Source: Chrysogorgia sp. JL179-B06 (lineage: Eukaryota; Cnidaria; Anthozoa; Scleralcyonacea; Chrysogorgiidae). Taken from it: a stretch of 64,000 nt of DNA. This document shows, piece by piece, positions 54,013 to 63,276 of the stretch; the stretch's first letter is position 1; each line of letters opens with the position of its first letter. The notes below the pieces were generated by a model, which was not told the DNA's origin, ran no database searches, and saw nothing but the letters and a program-made list of their open reading frames with translations. The position numbers and the translations under genes are program-made. The DNA lies in contig JAYKKM010000142.1 of NCBI GenBank assembly GCA_035772405.1, positions 2,260,501 to 2,324,500 of the forward strand, given 5' to 3'.

Positions 54013-55202
54013 ATGACATTTTCAAATCACAGCAATATGATTGAAACAATTTTTAGAGTTGTTCTTTATTTTCAATATTTTAACCAAGGAGATATTTATT
54101 TTGGTTATGTGGATTATTTGATTATTATCGTGGAAAATATGTCATATGTCCCATGATGAAATGTAAAAACAACATTCACCCCCACGACGAAGTATCTTAT
54201 ACTATTAATATGAAAAAAATCAAGGGAACCCGTGGAATGCAATCCTATTTTATCCTAGAAGATCGTTACTCTTATATGATCCCGAATTTACAAGCAAGTC
54301 AAAGAAAATATTCCTTGAAGAGAACACTCTTTCAACGTACTATACTAGTTGAATCAGACACGTTATGCTGTAGTTTTTTTTCATTCCCCGATTGTTTTAA
54401 ATAATTATTTGTTTTATTACCACTTGAAAGCCACGACTCAGATTTATTTCAATGTTTAAAAACCAATGATAAGTATCATTATACATATTTTGTACAAAAT
54501 CTAACCTTTGAAAGAAAATACTTATCTTATACCCTGGGTTATGGAAAAGAAAGTTTAGTAAGCAAATTTAAGCACATACATAGCCAGAAAGGTGATTTTG
54601 CTCTTTTTTTAAATATTTATTTGTTAATGGTAGCACCTAGTATTTTCAATTCTTATGCTTATTGTAGTTCAATTAAAAATCTTATCATGTTCACTTCATG
54701 TTTTATATTTTATTGTCGTGAACATAACCCTATAGGAAGGTTATTCAATAGACAAAAAAAAGGTCTTTCTGAAAAAAATATTAGATATGTTTTTTTGGAT
54801 TTTATACATTATATAAAAAAGGGTAAAGTATCCTTTGATAAATGTCGGTATAAAAATTGTAAGAGTAAAAGTTTTTTTTTTGAGTTTGATCCTTTGAAAT
54901 TAAGTATTTTAAACAAAAGTAATTATGTTTTAAATGAAAATCACACCCAAGTTAATCATTCTGTGGGTGTTAAGCGAGATTATGGGGGAATTATAGGAGA
55001 ATTTAAGTGTAAAGAGAAAATATTTGCAAATGTAATAATGCTTGAGGAAGATGTAATAGAATTATTTTATATGATAAAAAAATATATAAAAACAACATTG
55101 AATTATAATTTAGCTGCATACAATCCTATGTATGAAATGACTGAATCGAATGTCAATTGGGATAATTTTTATAAAAGTATTAGTGAACAAACGTGTATGT
55201 AA
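54013..55202 (+). pseudogene. Large hypothetical viral protein, broken twice
   Basis: From the ATG at 54,013 a frame with FSNHSNMIETIFRVVLYFQ continues to about 54,117, where a one-base shift is needed to stay open. The next frame is open to a TAA at 54,402-54,404 and continues in the same register to TAA 55,202. The last part contains FKHIHSQKGDFALFLNIYL, FDKCRYKNCKSKSFFFEF and NVIMLEEDVIELFYMIKK. Undamaged, this would be one protein of about 395 residues. No domain is recognised. The CRYKNC pair might bind metal. The Fic gene starts 3 bp after its stop. Confidence 0.5.
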
Positions 55203-55204
55203 AT

Positions 55205-55728
55205 ATGGAAATAAAAGACTGTATAAAATTTAAAGTGTTTGCGTATGATGTTATACGAATGGAAGAAGACGAAGAAAATGAAAAAGAATTTTGGATGAGA
55301 TGTGGGAGATTTTGTTTTGCCCTTCGAAAATTTTATATGGAAAAAAATGAAAAATGGAAAATAAGTGAATGTTGTAAAACTATTCATGAAATATCTATGG
55401 TCCATTTAACGAATGCTGGACATTACAGTAAAAAAAAAGATTTGTTGGATTTCATGAGGGGATTGATCCTTTATATATTAAACAATATATGGAACATTTA
55501 GATGAATTTTACGTAAAAAACTATAAAAGAAAAAATATATCAGTTTTGATTTATTTTATTTTTGAAACCATTCATCCTTTTTCCGATGGAAATGGAAGAA
55601 TAGGGAAAGCACTTGTTGCATTTCTAGAAAATAAAATAGAATGTAAAATTTTAGGAGTTATGCAAAGAAAACAAAATAGTTTATTCGATATCAAATGTTG
55701 TAATCAATTATACACGTTATTAGTGTAA
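55205..55728 (+). pseudogene. Fic-domain protein, frameshifted
   Basis: The ATG at 55,205 follows the upstream stop by 2 bp. The first frame holds a helical region (CKTIHEISMVHLTNAGHY). At the A8 run 55,431-55,438 the frame shifts by one. In the second frame, open to TAA 55,728, lies IHPFSDGNGRIGK (55,570-55,608), the Fic signature HPFx(D/E)GNGRxxR with its catalytic His intact and the last Arg as Lys. Fic enzymes transfer AMP or related groups from nucleotides to hydroxyl residues of proteins. Length (about 174 residues) is that of a minimal Fic core. No inhibitory (S/T)xxxE(G/N) motif was recognised. A viral host-modifying role is inference. Whether the shift is real decay or a homopolymer error decides if it is active. 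Confidence 0.8.
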
Positions 55729-55774
55729 TAAAATTTTTTTGATGGAATACAATTTTTTTTAATTGTGAGGAGGG

Positions 55775-55782
55775 TATAAAAT
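55775..55782 (+). promoter_or_regulatory. TATA box
   Basis: TATAAAAT in GGGTATAAAATAAAC lies 58-65 bp upstream of the ATG at 55,840. Confidence 0.55.
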
Positions 55783-55839
55783 AAACACTGTCCCTACAGT
55801 GATTCATCATTTACCCTTCACTCGGGAACAGATTCAGAG

Positions 55840-56721
55840 ATGGTGGAACTTTATGCGAGACAACAATATGATCATTTTTATAAAATGCAATCGTATACAG
55901 ATTTGTCTGCAAAAATAATTGCACAAAAAAAAATCAACGGTAATGCTATTCTCGCAAAAGTATATCCTACAAATAAAAGATGTGACAAGTACACATACAA
56001 TAGCGCTGTTGAAGTGAAAAATGATCATATTCCTTCATTGTTGAATGTTCTTAATAAGATTAGCATTCAAGAGAAATTGGTGCAGATATTTTTTGAAGTG
56101 GTAAGATTTGAAAATTGGAAAAAGCAAACATGCCGTTTGGTTGTTCGTACAGATGCGTGGGGTGGTTTGGAAATTTGTTATCAACATCAAGATAACGAAT
56201 TATCCGATGCAATGGAATTTGACGATGATCCAACACCGACAACCAGCAACAACAACAACGCAACGTCAAGTGAAATCGTATGGTCTGATGACTGGGATAG
56301 TTTTCATATAAAAAAGAAAGATTCCTTGGATGAATATATTATTGCCCTAAGAAAGTATAATCATGCGACAGGTCATAAATCCCCACCTACCACAGTCAAA
56401 AAACGAGTATTGAAGAAAAAGAAACCCCCACTCAATTTTGACGATGATGACGACGACAACGAAAAGATTAAGAAAATAAAAGTAGAAAGTGATGATGATG
56501 AGGTTTGTCACCGTTTAAGTCCAACAGTAATTTCAGAAATTTTTTATTATCGTTTTAGATGTTGTAAAAATATACAAGATACATTATGTTTGTACGGTAA
56601 TACTATAAATAAAGAGTTAGCATGTAAAAATATAGAAGTTGATTTTATGGGGATATTACGCGATAAAGAACTCGTTGATGAACTTGAAGAATATTATATT
56701 TATTTTATTTCTTTATTTTAG
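55840..56721 (+). CDS. Hypothetical viral protein with acidic and basic tracts
   Basis: 293 residues, intact. Residues 1-120 look like a folded domain (HIPSLLNVLNKISIQEKLVQ, RLVVRTDAWGGLEICYQHQD). Then come an acidic/Asn-rich linker, a basic cluster (KKRVLKKKKPP, a plausible nuclear localisation signal), an acidic run (FDDDDDDNEK) and a C-terminal helical part (VISEIFYYRFRCCKNIQDTL). No family is recognised. It has its own TATA box and ends 2 bp before the integrase start, so it may be an early nuclear regulator; that is only a guess from composition and position. Confidence 0.65.
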   Translation: MVELYARQQYDHFYKMQSYTDLSAKIIAQKKINGNAILAKVYPTNKRCDKYTYNSAVEVKNDHIPSLLNVLNKISIQEKLVQIFFEVVRFENWKKQTCRLVVRTDAWGGLEICYQHQDNELSDAMEFDDDPTPTTSNNNNATSSEIVWSDDWDSFHIKKKDSLDEYIIALRKYNHATGHKSPPTTVKKRVLKKKKPPLNFDDDDDDNEKIKKIKVESDDDEVCHRLSPTVISEIFYYRFRCCKNIQDTLCLYGNTINKELACKNIEVDFMGILRDKELVDELEEYYIYFISLF

Positions 56722-56723
56722 AA

Positions 56724-57642
56724 ATGAGTAAAAAGAAAAAAACTAAATTTTCTGCTGACTTTATTGAAAAAGCTTCAAGATTATTAAAAGGAGAGACATT
56801 AACTGATGAGGATTATTCTAATTATAGATTACATAGTAGTAGTAGTAAAAAAATATATAGACGTTTGAAATATGCTGTTAATAAAAATAATGAACAATGG
56901 GAAATTGATTTAGCTGAAAATAAAGATTTAGCCCGATATAATAATCAATATCGTTATTGGCTGGTGTGTATTGATATTTTTTCAAGATTTTGTTGGGTAA
57001 AATTAATAAAAAAGAAAACGTCTAATAATGTTAAAAATAAATTTGAAAGTGTTCTTATTGAAGAAGGAATAGCGCCTCTTAAAATTCAAAGTGATGAAGG
57101 AACAGAGTTTCAAGATATAGGTACGAAATTAAGTAAAAAGTATAATTTTGAAGTATTTCATACGTATAATAGAGAAATAAAAGCATCCCATTTGGAACGT
57201 GTAATTGGAACTTTATAAACAATGGTTCGTCATGTTTTAACAATGACTGGAGAATTTGACTATATTCAGTATTTACCCCTTATTGTTAATCGTTATAATA
57301 ATTCCCCACATAAAGCATTAGCTGGTGCAACACCTTTTGAAATTTATCGTGAAGAAAAAAAAGAAAAATACGTGTAAAGTAAAAAATAAAATAGTACGTG
57401 ATCATTTAAATTATCCTATTCCCACTCAAGATCTGATACAAGAAGGAACTTGTGTGCGTATTGTGAGAGTAAAAAATAATATTTTTGAAAAAAGCAGTCT
57501 TCGACGATGGACTAATGAGATATTTTTTATTAAAAAAGTATTTATCACCGATCCCGTTACATATTAATTAGAAGACGAACAACGTGAAGAAATTAAAGGA
57601 ATTTTTTATCGTGCTGAATTACAAGTTTTAAAAAAAAAATGA
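56724..57642 (+). pseudogene. Polinton-type rve integrase, two stops and a frameshift
   Basis: The retroviral-integrase-like catalytic core is clear. WEIDLAENKD gives D62, IQSDEGTEFQ gives D124 and HLERV gives E158 (33 residues between the last two, close to D,D35E). YRYWLVCIDIFSRFCWVKL is typical of Polinton integrases. The core is followed by an in-frame TAA (57,216-57,218), then NRYNNSPHKALAGATP in the same frame. A frame change lies in the A-rich tract 57,353-57,366. After it comes an SH3-like end with CVRIVRVKNNIFEKSSLRRW, and a second TAA at 57,565-57,567 before the final FYRAELQ. The enzyme inserts the viral DNA into host chromosomes. This copy cannot. Its stop overlaps the next start (ATGA). 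Confidence 0.92.
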
Positions 57643-58598
57643 ATTTACACATTGCTAGTAATTCAATATCAAGAGGACTTCAAAAGAATTTGATTAATGA
57701 TTTTGAAATGAAAATTGCACAACCTATTGATGCTTTGAACAATGAATGTTTTTTAGAAGTTTTACAAGTTTGTTATCCCCAAACAACTAAAAATATTGTG
57801 GGTGATGAATGTTTTTTTTCATTTATCATAACCTATAAGAATTTTATACCTGAAGAAATTAATAATACGGTATACGCAAGCAGTGAGTTCGTTTTTACAT
57901 CGGATAAATTTATTATACCCGACGGAATTTATGATTTATCTTCATTAATTATATTTTTAAATAATATCTTAGAAGGATTTGAAATTTTTTTTACCATCGG
58001 GTCAAATGGGAAAGTAATTATTAATGTTAATGTTGAGATTGAGTATTGGGTATATGAAAATGCAAGTAAAGCAGTCGATGGGTTGCAGGTAAATGAATTT
58101 CGATTATCTAACAAGACTACGGTAGAAAAAAAGGGTATTCAATATGCTTCTTTTAATCAAAAGATTAATATATTATTTTCAAAAAAATTAGCTTTTATGC
58201 TAGGTTTAAAAAATTAAAAAGATCTTGAAATCGTACCTCTCTTGTTTGAAATAAAAAAAGATAACCCTACACCTCGAACCCTTTTTTCTAAACATTTTGA
58301 TTACTTACCTGATGTATCCGACGGATTAAATAAAATGTTTATATATTGTGATGAAATAGAACTGGGATTAGTTGGTGATAGTTGTGCCGAATTGTTAACA
58401 ACAGTCCCCATTCAATGGAATCGACAAGGTGGTGGGGGGAATGGACAATTAGTTTGTTATAGTCCCCCAAAAACATTGAGAAAATTAAAAAAAGACATTA
58501 TAAGAGAAATTCATATTAAAGTTAAAGATACTACAGGAAAATTAGTTTCTTTTGATTCAGGAACGCTTAGTATTGATTGTTTAATACATTCAACATAA
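57639..58598 (+). pseudogene. Penton-like minor capsid protein, in-frame TAA
   Basis: The ATG at 57,639 overlaps the integrase stop. The first part (LHIASNSISRGLQKNLINDF, later FIIPDGIYDLSSLIIFLNNI) continues through a TAA at 58,215-58,217 without change of frame. The second part carries the most conserved Polinton penton segment: FDYLPDVSDGLNKMFIYCDE, GLVGDSCAELLTTVP, REIHIKVKDTTGKLVSFDSG. The product is predicted to be a single jelly-roll protein that forms the capsid vertices. Total length is 320 codons, in the usual range. Only the one nonsense codon breaks it. Assignment rests on the YCDxIE...VGDS region and the gene order. Confidence 0.82.
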
Positions 58599-58963
58599 TG
58601 CTTTTGATTGTTCTTGAAGAAAAAAATGGGGAAATGATAATTAAAAAATATAAAATATTTTATCCTTTTTACATTTTAGTAAATAGTGGGAAAAATTTTT
58701 TATGGAATTTAAATTTGATTGAATATAAAAATATCAAAAATTCATTTCGAATTACGTGTGCAAAAAAAATAGATTTCAGTGCAATAACACAATCAAAAAT
58801 AATAAATAATGGAACGATTTCAGTTTCTACATCTACTATTATTTCTAATGCAACACAACGTATTATATATACTATAAAAGAATTATTTTATATTGACGAA
58901 AAAAATCCTTATACATCATTAAATGATGAAAAAAAAAATTCCCCTATTTTTATTTATGAGTGA
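58598..58963 (+). CDS. Hypothetical late protein, 121 residues
   Basis: Its ATG overlaps the penton stop (TAATG). The sequence includes YKIFYPFYILVNSGKNFLWN, then FRITCAKKIDFSAITQSKII and a Thr/Ser-rich stretch (GTISVSTSTIISNATQ). No domain is recognised. Position in the late block next to the penton gene suggests a structural or assembly role. Confidence 0.6.
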   Translation: MLLIVLEEKNGEMIIKKYKIFYPFYILVNSGKNFLWNLNLIEYKNIKNSFRITCAKKIDFSAITQSKIINNGTISVSTSTIISNATQRIIYTIKELFYIDEKNPYTSLNDEKKNSPIFIYE

Positions 58964-59078
58964 TAAAGAGGCTAAACAATCACTACAGTTCTTTATTAAC
59001 TATGAGAATAACGTACCGTTAAAAGGTGAAGAAATTAAGATATATATAAATTTATTTGAAGAAAAAAATAATGACTGA
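58956..59078 (+). CDS. Small late ORF, 40 residues
   Basis: ATG 58,956 lies within the end of the preceding gene; stop TGA at 59,076. Product contains KQSLQFFINYENNVPLKGEE. Overlaps at both ends are in line with the block, but the ORF is short and could be chance. Confidence 0.4.
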   Translation: MSDKEAKQSLQFFINYENNVPLKGEEIKIYINLFEEKNND

Positions 59079-59331
59079 AAAAATAAATGAACTGTCCGTA
59101 GAAGATTATACTGAATTGTTAAATGGTAGAAATCGTGGAAAAAATTATTCATCATCATATTTTGTTGTGAAAAGAAAAAATAAAGAAAATCCAACTAAGA
59201 AAGAAATTTTATTAAATGATGGTGTGGGATTACCCTCAAATTTAAATTTAGATACTTATTATACAAGTGATAATAAAAAAAAGAGAAAAAAAATAGATCC
59301 AAATGTAATACGTTTTTTACAAAATAGATAA
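59071..59331 (+). CDS. Small basic late protein, 86 residues
   Basis: The ATG at 59,071 overlaps the preceding ORF by 8 bp. Product: an acidic start (INELSVEDYTELLNGRNRGK), then VVKRKNKENPTKKE, GVGLPSNLNLDTYYTSD and a basic KKKRKKIDP end. Intact. Not recognised. The overall charge pattern would suit a DNA- or capsid-associated protein. Confidence 0.55.
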   Translation: MTEKINELSVEDYTELLNGRNRGKNYSSSYFVVKRKNKENPTKKEILLNDGVGLPSNLNLDTYYTSDNKKKRKKIDPNVIRFLQNR

Positions 59332-59359
59332 ACTGTAAAAAAAAGTATAAATAAAAACA

Positions 59360-59449
59360 ATGTTATATAAAAAAATCATAATGTTGTGGATATTATTTTT
59401 ATTGTTGTGGCTATTGTTGTTTTTTAAAAATAAAATAAATGACGCGTAA
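59360..59449 (+). CDS. Tiny single-membrane-span protein, 29 residues
   Basis: ATG 59,360, TAA 59,447. Nearly the whole product is one hydrophobic helix (IIMLWILFLLLWLLLFF) with Lys on both sides. TATAAATA lies 12 bp upstream. It overlaps the next gene by 11 bp. Small hydrophobic proteins are common in such viruses, but the size makes the call tentative. Confidence 0.45.
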   Translation: MLYKKIIMLWILFLLLWLLLFFKNKINDA

Positions 59450-59600
59450 AAAATATATAAAAAAAAGAAAAAACAAAAGAGGAATAAGAAAGCGTAGAAA
59501 TAAAATACAAAAAGGAGGTTTTGGAGGAGCATTGGCACTGGGTATGTTTCTTCCTCAAGTGTTGGGAACGGTTGCAAAAATTCTTAAAATTAACGTTTAA
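59439..59600 (+). CDS. pX/mu-like core protein precursor, 53 residues
   Basis: The N-terminus is strongly basic (RKKYIKKRKNKRGIRKRRNK), followed by IQKGGFGGALALGMFLPQVL and a short hydrophobic end. A basic DNA-binding segment, a Gly-Gly motif and then a hydrophobic tail are the plan of adenovirus pX and its homologs in adintoviruses and Polintons. In adenovirus the protease cuts at such GG sites. It lies directly before the hexon gene, a common place for this gene. Intact. Confidence 0.72.
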   Translation: MTRKKYIKKRKNKRGIRKRRNKIQKGGFGGALALGMFLPQVLGTVAKILKINV

Positions 59601-59612
59601 AAAAAATAAATA

Positions 59613-60897
59613 ATGAGTAAAAAAATTGAAGATGTGGAAAAAAATGACATATTATTTAGTGAACCTTTACAATTTTTTACTTCATCACCCTATAATGATA
59701 CGTTTACTGAATGTCGTGAAACTGAAATTATTGCAACGCTTGTCGATAATTAATCGACAGTATACACGTTTACAAGGCATGGGAACGCCGTTGGATTAAT
59801 GAAAACAAGTGATGCTAAAATAATGGCTAGAGTATCAATTAGAAATGCTGCTGGACTTATAGCACCTGCAGCATCGGGGTTTTCGATGATTACATTACCC
59901 CTTCGTACAATGTGGAAAACAAAAGAATTAAAAATAAATGAAAATTTAATTACGCCATCAGATAATTTTGCACATTTTGCATCATGGATAGAATTTATAA
60001 TGCGTCAAACACCGTCGGGATATAAAGATTCTAAAGAGCTTAATTTAGCATATTTAGATACAGCCGAACAAATGAGCAGTATCGCTGGTTTCACGAATGG
60101 AACTGCGGTCGTGAATACAGGAGGGAGACAAAAAGCACAGGCATTTCAAAATCAATCACAGTATTTGATAGATGAGATTGATTGTTCATTATTTAGCGAA
60201 GGTGGTGCTGAAATATATATTCCTACAGCGTATAAAGTTGAATTACGTTTAACGCGTGCATTAAATACAATTGTAATGATGGGGCCAATCATGCGGATAT
60301 GCCCGTTGCTGATACTATAATTACCCTAGACGATTTTAAAATAAAAATTCCTGTATTTAAACCCAAAAAACAATTATCAAATGCAATTAATACAGAAATG
60401 ATGACCCATAATAAAGAAACATTATATTATACAACCAATTATCGTTGTATTACTGAATCATTAGCTGCAGGACGAAATTCACATCAAGTAATCGATGTGT
60501 TTAATGGTAGCGTTCCTACACGTTTATATATTGTATTTTCTCCATTAGCAAATTGGAACGGGTCATATACTCATAATATTTTTGAGTTTAACTGGCCTAA
60601 TTATGATAATGTTGAAGTTTCGGTAAATAACGCTGTTGCCGGGAGAATAGAAAATGAAGCTGAAGCTTACTCAAAATTACGTTCGGTATTAAATCGTAAC
60701 TATTCAGAAATGCCCATGACTTATAATGACTTTAAAAACGGGTATTGTATATTGGCATAAGACCGTCGGGAAATGTTAATGTGGATTTTCATTTTTCTCA
60801 AAATACAGTTGTAGGTGCGTTAATATTTGTTGGTGAATTTCGAAATGAAATTAGAGTAGGATTAAATACCCCTGCAAGATTATTACACAGCATTTAA
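59613..60897 (+). pseudogene. Major capsid protein (hexon, double jelly roll), broken
   Basis: The ATG at 59,613 gives an N-terminus with DILFSEPLQFFTSSPYNDTF, then an in-frame TAA (59,751-59,753), then RHGNAVGLMKTSDAKIMARV. The next conserved parts are ITLPLRTMWKTKELKINENL, LDTAEQMSSIAGF and YIPTAYKVELRLTRALN. A one-base shift near 60,275-60,283 leads to DTIITLDDFKIKIPVF and SLAAGRNSHQVIDVFNGSVP. A second, near 60,755, leads to the C-terminus SGNVNVDFHFSQ and FVGEFRNEIRVGLNTPARLL. These match Polinton/adintovirus hexons. Total about 428 codons. Trimers of this protein would form the icosahedral shell. Three lesions exclude a full product from this copy. Confidence 0.88.
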
Positions 60898-60935
60898 TTA
60901 TCAACATTTGTAACAAGGGGATGTACAAAAAAATA

Positions 60936-61065
60936 TGAAGAACACAAAACCCATTACAACAAAGAATAGAATAAAAAATAAAAAATTTTAAAAAACCAGT
61001 TATTAACAAAATACCACTAAATCGTGAACATATTCTTGTATATCCACCGTTTTCAGTTTACGCAT
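60936..61065 (+). pseudogene. Small basic ORF remnant
   Basis: The ATG at 60,936 gives KPITTKNRIKNKKF and stops. A one-base shift at the T4A6 tract (60,987-60,996) opens a frame with NKIPLNREHILVYPPFSVYA to TAA 61,065. It would be a peptide of about 43 residues between the hexon and the next gene. Not recognised. Possibly a minor core protein. Confidence 0.3.
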
Positions 61066-61072
61066 AAAAAAA

Positions 61073-62301
61073 ATGAATGAAGAAAAAAAAGATGAATTAA
61101 AAAAAGAAGAGGAAAAAAAAGACGGAAAAAAAGATAATTCAAGAGATGATGATGATGATGATGATGAAGATGATAGTGAAAATGATAGCGATGTTGTTAG
61201 CGATGATGTTAGTGATGAAATGGATAGTGAAAGTTCAATTACTTCTTCTTCATCAAGTTGCGACGATGATTTAAAATGTTTAGAAACATTAGTTAAATTA
61301 AATAAAATAAAGAAAAAAGCCTTTGAAAAAAAAAAAAGGATTTTTTACCATCGTTAAAAAAATATCTTAAAGCAGATATTGATAAAAAAAATACGTTGTT
61401 AGATTCTCAATTAATTAATAAATTACAATACATTGCTAAAAATATTTTAAATAAAATAATTTCTATCCAACTTTCCAGTGATAATAAATATATTTTGAAT
61501 AAGTTTTCTAAGAACAAAATAAAAGAAAAAGATTTAAAAATATTATTATCTGAGGATTTTCGTATAATCAACATATATCAAAAAGCATACAAATTACTTA
61601 ACCAACAAATAAAAAAAATGACAGAAGTAAATAAAATGCAATTAATTAATCCGAGTAAATTAAATGAAATTTTAGATTTAATCAAAACTGATCATGTAAA
61701 CGAAAAATTATTGCAGGGAATTAACAACAAAAATACTTTCGAACTTATTGAAAGTAAAAATAAAATGAAAGAAGAAATGAAAAAAGTTAATAATGATCAA
61801 CGTGTCGCAGAGAGTATGGTTAGTTTTTTAAAAAGACAACAAAAGATGAAAAGAAAAAGTAATGAACTTGAAAATGAGGTGAACAATGATGAATCACCCG
61901 AGATAAAGAAAACACCAACTGTGACAAGTGGTCAACAAATAAAAGAATTTCTTGAAAGGAAAAAAATTAAAATTAGGGGTACAGATATAATAAAATTAAA
62001 CGGTGTTGGAATAAACCATCATGATTTATTATACGATTTAACGCATAATGTCAGCAAACAAAACATGTTCAATCTTACACAACATAAGCAGACGGTTGCT
62101 TTAAAAGAATTGAAAAAATTACATATGCCCGCCTATTATATACGTAATATAAAATTACGACAACGTTATATAAATTTGGGAAAAACAACTTCGGGTCTTT
62201 CGAGTAACGAAGAACCATCTACATCCCTCACAACCCACATTCCTACCCCACCTTTAACACCCTATTCAACACAAAGAAAATGGCGACGAAAAAATCAATG
62301 A
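61073..62301 (+). pseudogene. Long acidic/coiled-coil late protein, frameshifted
   Basis: The ATG at 61,073 starts a charged N-terminus (KDELKKEEEKKDGKKD, then a run of Asp) that leaves frame at the A12 run 61,328-61,339. The other frame is open from about 61,340 to TGA 62,301. It contains a long Lys/Glu-rich helical region (KLLNQQIKKMTEVNK, SMVSFLKRQQKMKRKSNELE), a compact part (IKIRGTDIIKLNGVGINHHD, MPAYYIRNIKLRQRYIN) and a Ser/Thr/Pro-rich basic end (PTPPLTPYSTQRKWRRKN). About 410 codons in all. Position between hexon and protease suggests a structural or scaffold role. No family is recognised. Confidence 0.6.
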
Positions 62302-62890
62302 ATTTACATTGTTTTTTAACCCAATTTTTATTTACGAACGAGATTAATAAAATTTCAAAAATAAATAAGTTTTTAAATAAATATTATTTGGGTACATTTC
62401 CTGCAAATATTTTTCCTAAAAAAATTTTTTATCCCTCGTGTTGGATTTGGAATACGGATGAAGCAGATCAAAACGGTCAACATTGGGTTGCTATATGGGT
62501 GGATAAAGAAAAACATATGTATTTTTTTGATAGTTTTGCAAAGATGTATCGTTTTATAAACGTGAATATTGGTATGATTATAGTGTAAAAAAAGGACTAA
62601 AATTTCAATATATTCAAAGTAAACAATTACAATCTAAAAATACTGCCGTGTGTGGAAATTGGAGTTTATTATATTTATACAATCAATGTCGTAATGAAAT
62701 CGAAAATAATAATAAACAAAAAATATTTAAAAATGAACGTATGAAAATAAAAAATGATATTAAATTTAAAAAAAAAATTGAAACAATTTTGGGTAGTGTA
62801 CTCGTTGGAATATATAATAAAAAATGTAAAAAAAATTGTAAGAGTAATAACAATCAGTCATGTTGTAGTTTTAATAATGCCAATTTTTAA
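62280..62890 (+). pseudogene. Adenain-like cysteine protease, frameshifted
   Basis: The ATG at 62,280 overlaps the end of the preceding gene. The first frame has PANIFPKKIFYPSCWIWNTD, QHWVAIWVD (His68) and MYFFDSFAK (Asp84). It then loses frame near the TTTT at 62,550. The other frame, open to TAA 62,890, has YIQSKQLQSKNTAVCGNWSL with the nucleophile Cys (62,651-62,653). His, Asp and Cys in this order are the adenain (Ulp1-type) triad of Polintons and adenoviruses. The enzyme matures capsid and core precursors, probably at GG sites in the pX-like proteins of this element. Broken by one base. Confidence 0.88.
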
Positions 62891-62928
62891 TTAAACAAAA
62901 AATTAACTATTTACAGGGGTTTATTTAT

Positions 62929-63124
62929 TTATTTATATTTCCCCAGTGCTTTAAGTAACAAACGTCCAAACCCTTCTTTTTGATTTCTTTTTCGAATACC
63001 CAATCCCAATTGACTTCCAACTATTGATCCCAACGGTCCAAATAAATCTAGAACACTACCCCCTTTTTGTTTTTTTGTTTCTAAGGATAATTCCCCTCCT
63101 GCTTCTATATCTTCTCCTTGCCAT
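62929..63124 (-). pseudogene. Second pX-like core protein precursor, frameshifted
   Basis: On the minus strand an ATG at 63,124 starts an Arg-rich frame (MARRRYRSRRGIILR) that stops early. One base away, across the A/G-rich tract 63,058-63,077, another frame holds KQKGGSVLDLFGPLGSIVGS followed by GIRKRNQK and LLLKALGKYK to TAA 62,929. Basic segment, KGG and hydrophobic segment repeat the plan of the protein at 59,439. An alternative reading starts from a GTG at 63,159 in the second frame. It lies downstream of the ATPase on the same strand. Confidence 0.55.
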
Positions 63125-63276
63125 GTTTTTTTTTTAAAAAATTCATACACAATATACACTGGGGTGTGTATATTGTGTATATATATAGTATGGGACTATA
63201 TATACTTTAAAAAAAAACGATTTTCAACAACTCTTATTTTTTTTTAAAAACATTTTCTTTTTCTTTTTACATTTAT

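Noticed and set aside
50900..59753. Alternative genetic code with TAA read as an amino acid
   Set aside because: Several of the element's ORFs end at TAA in normal positions, several genes also have frameshifts, and one in-frame stop is TGA. Decay explains it better.
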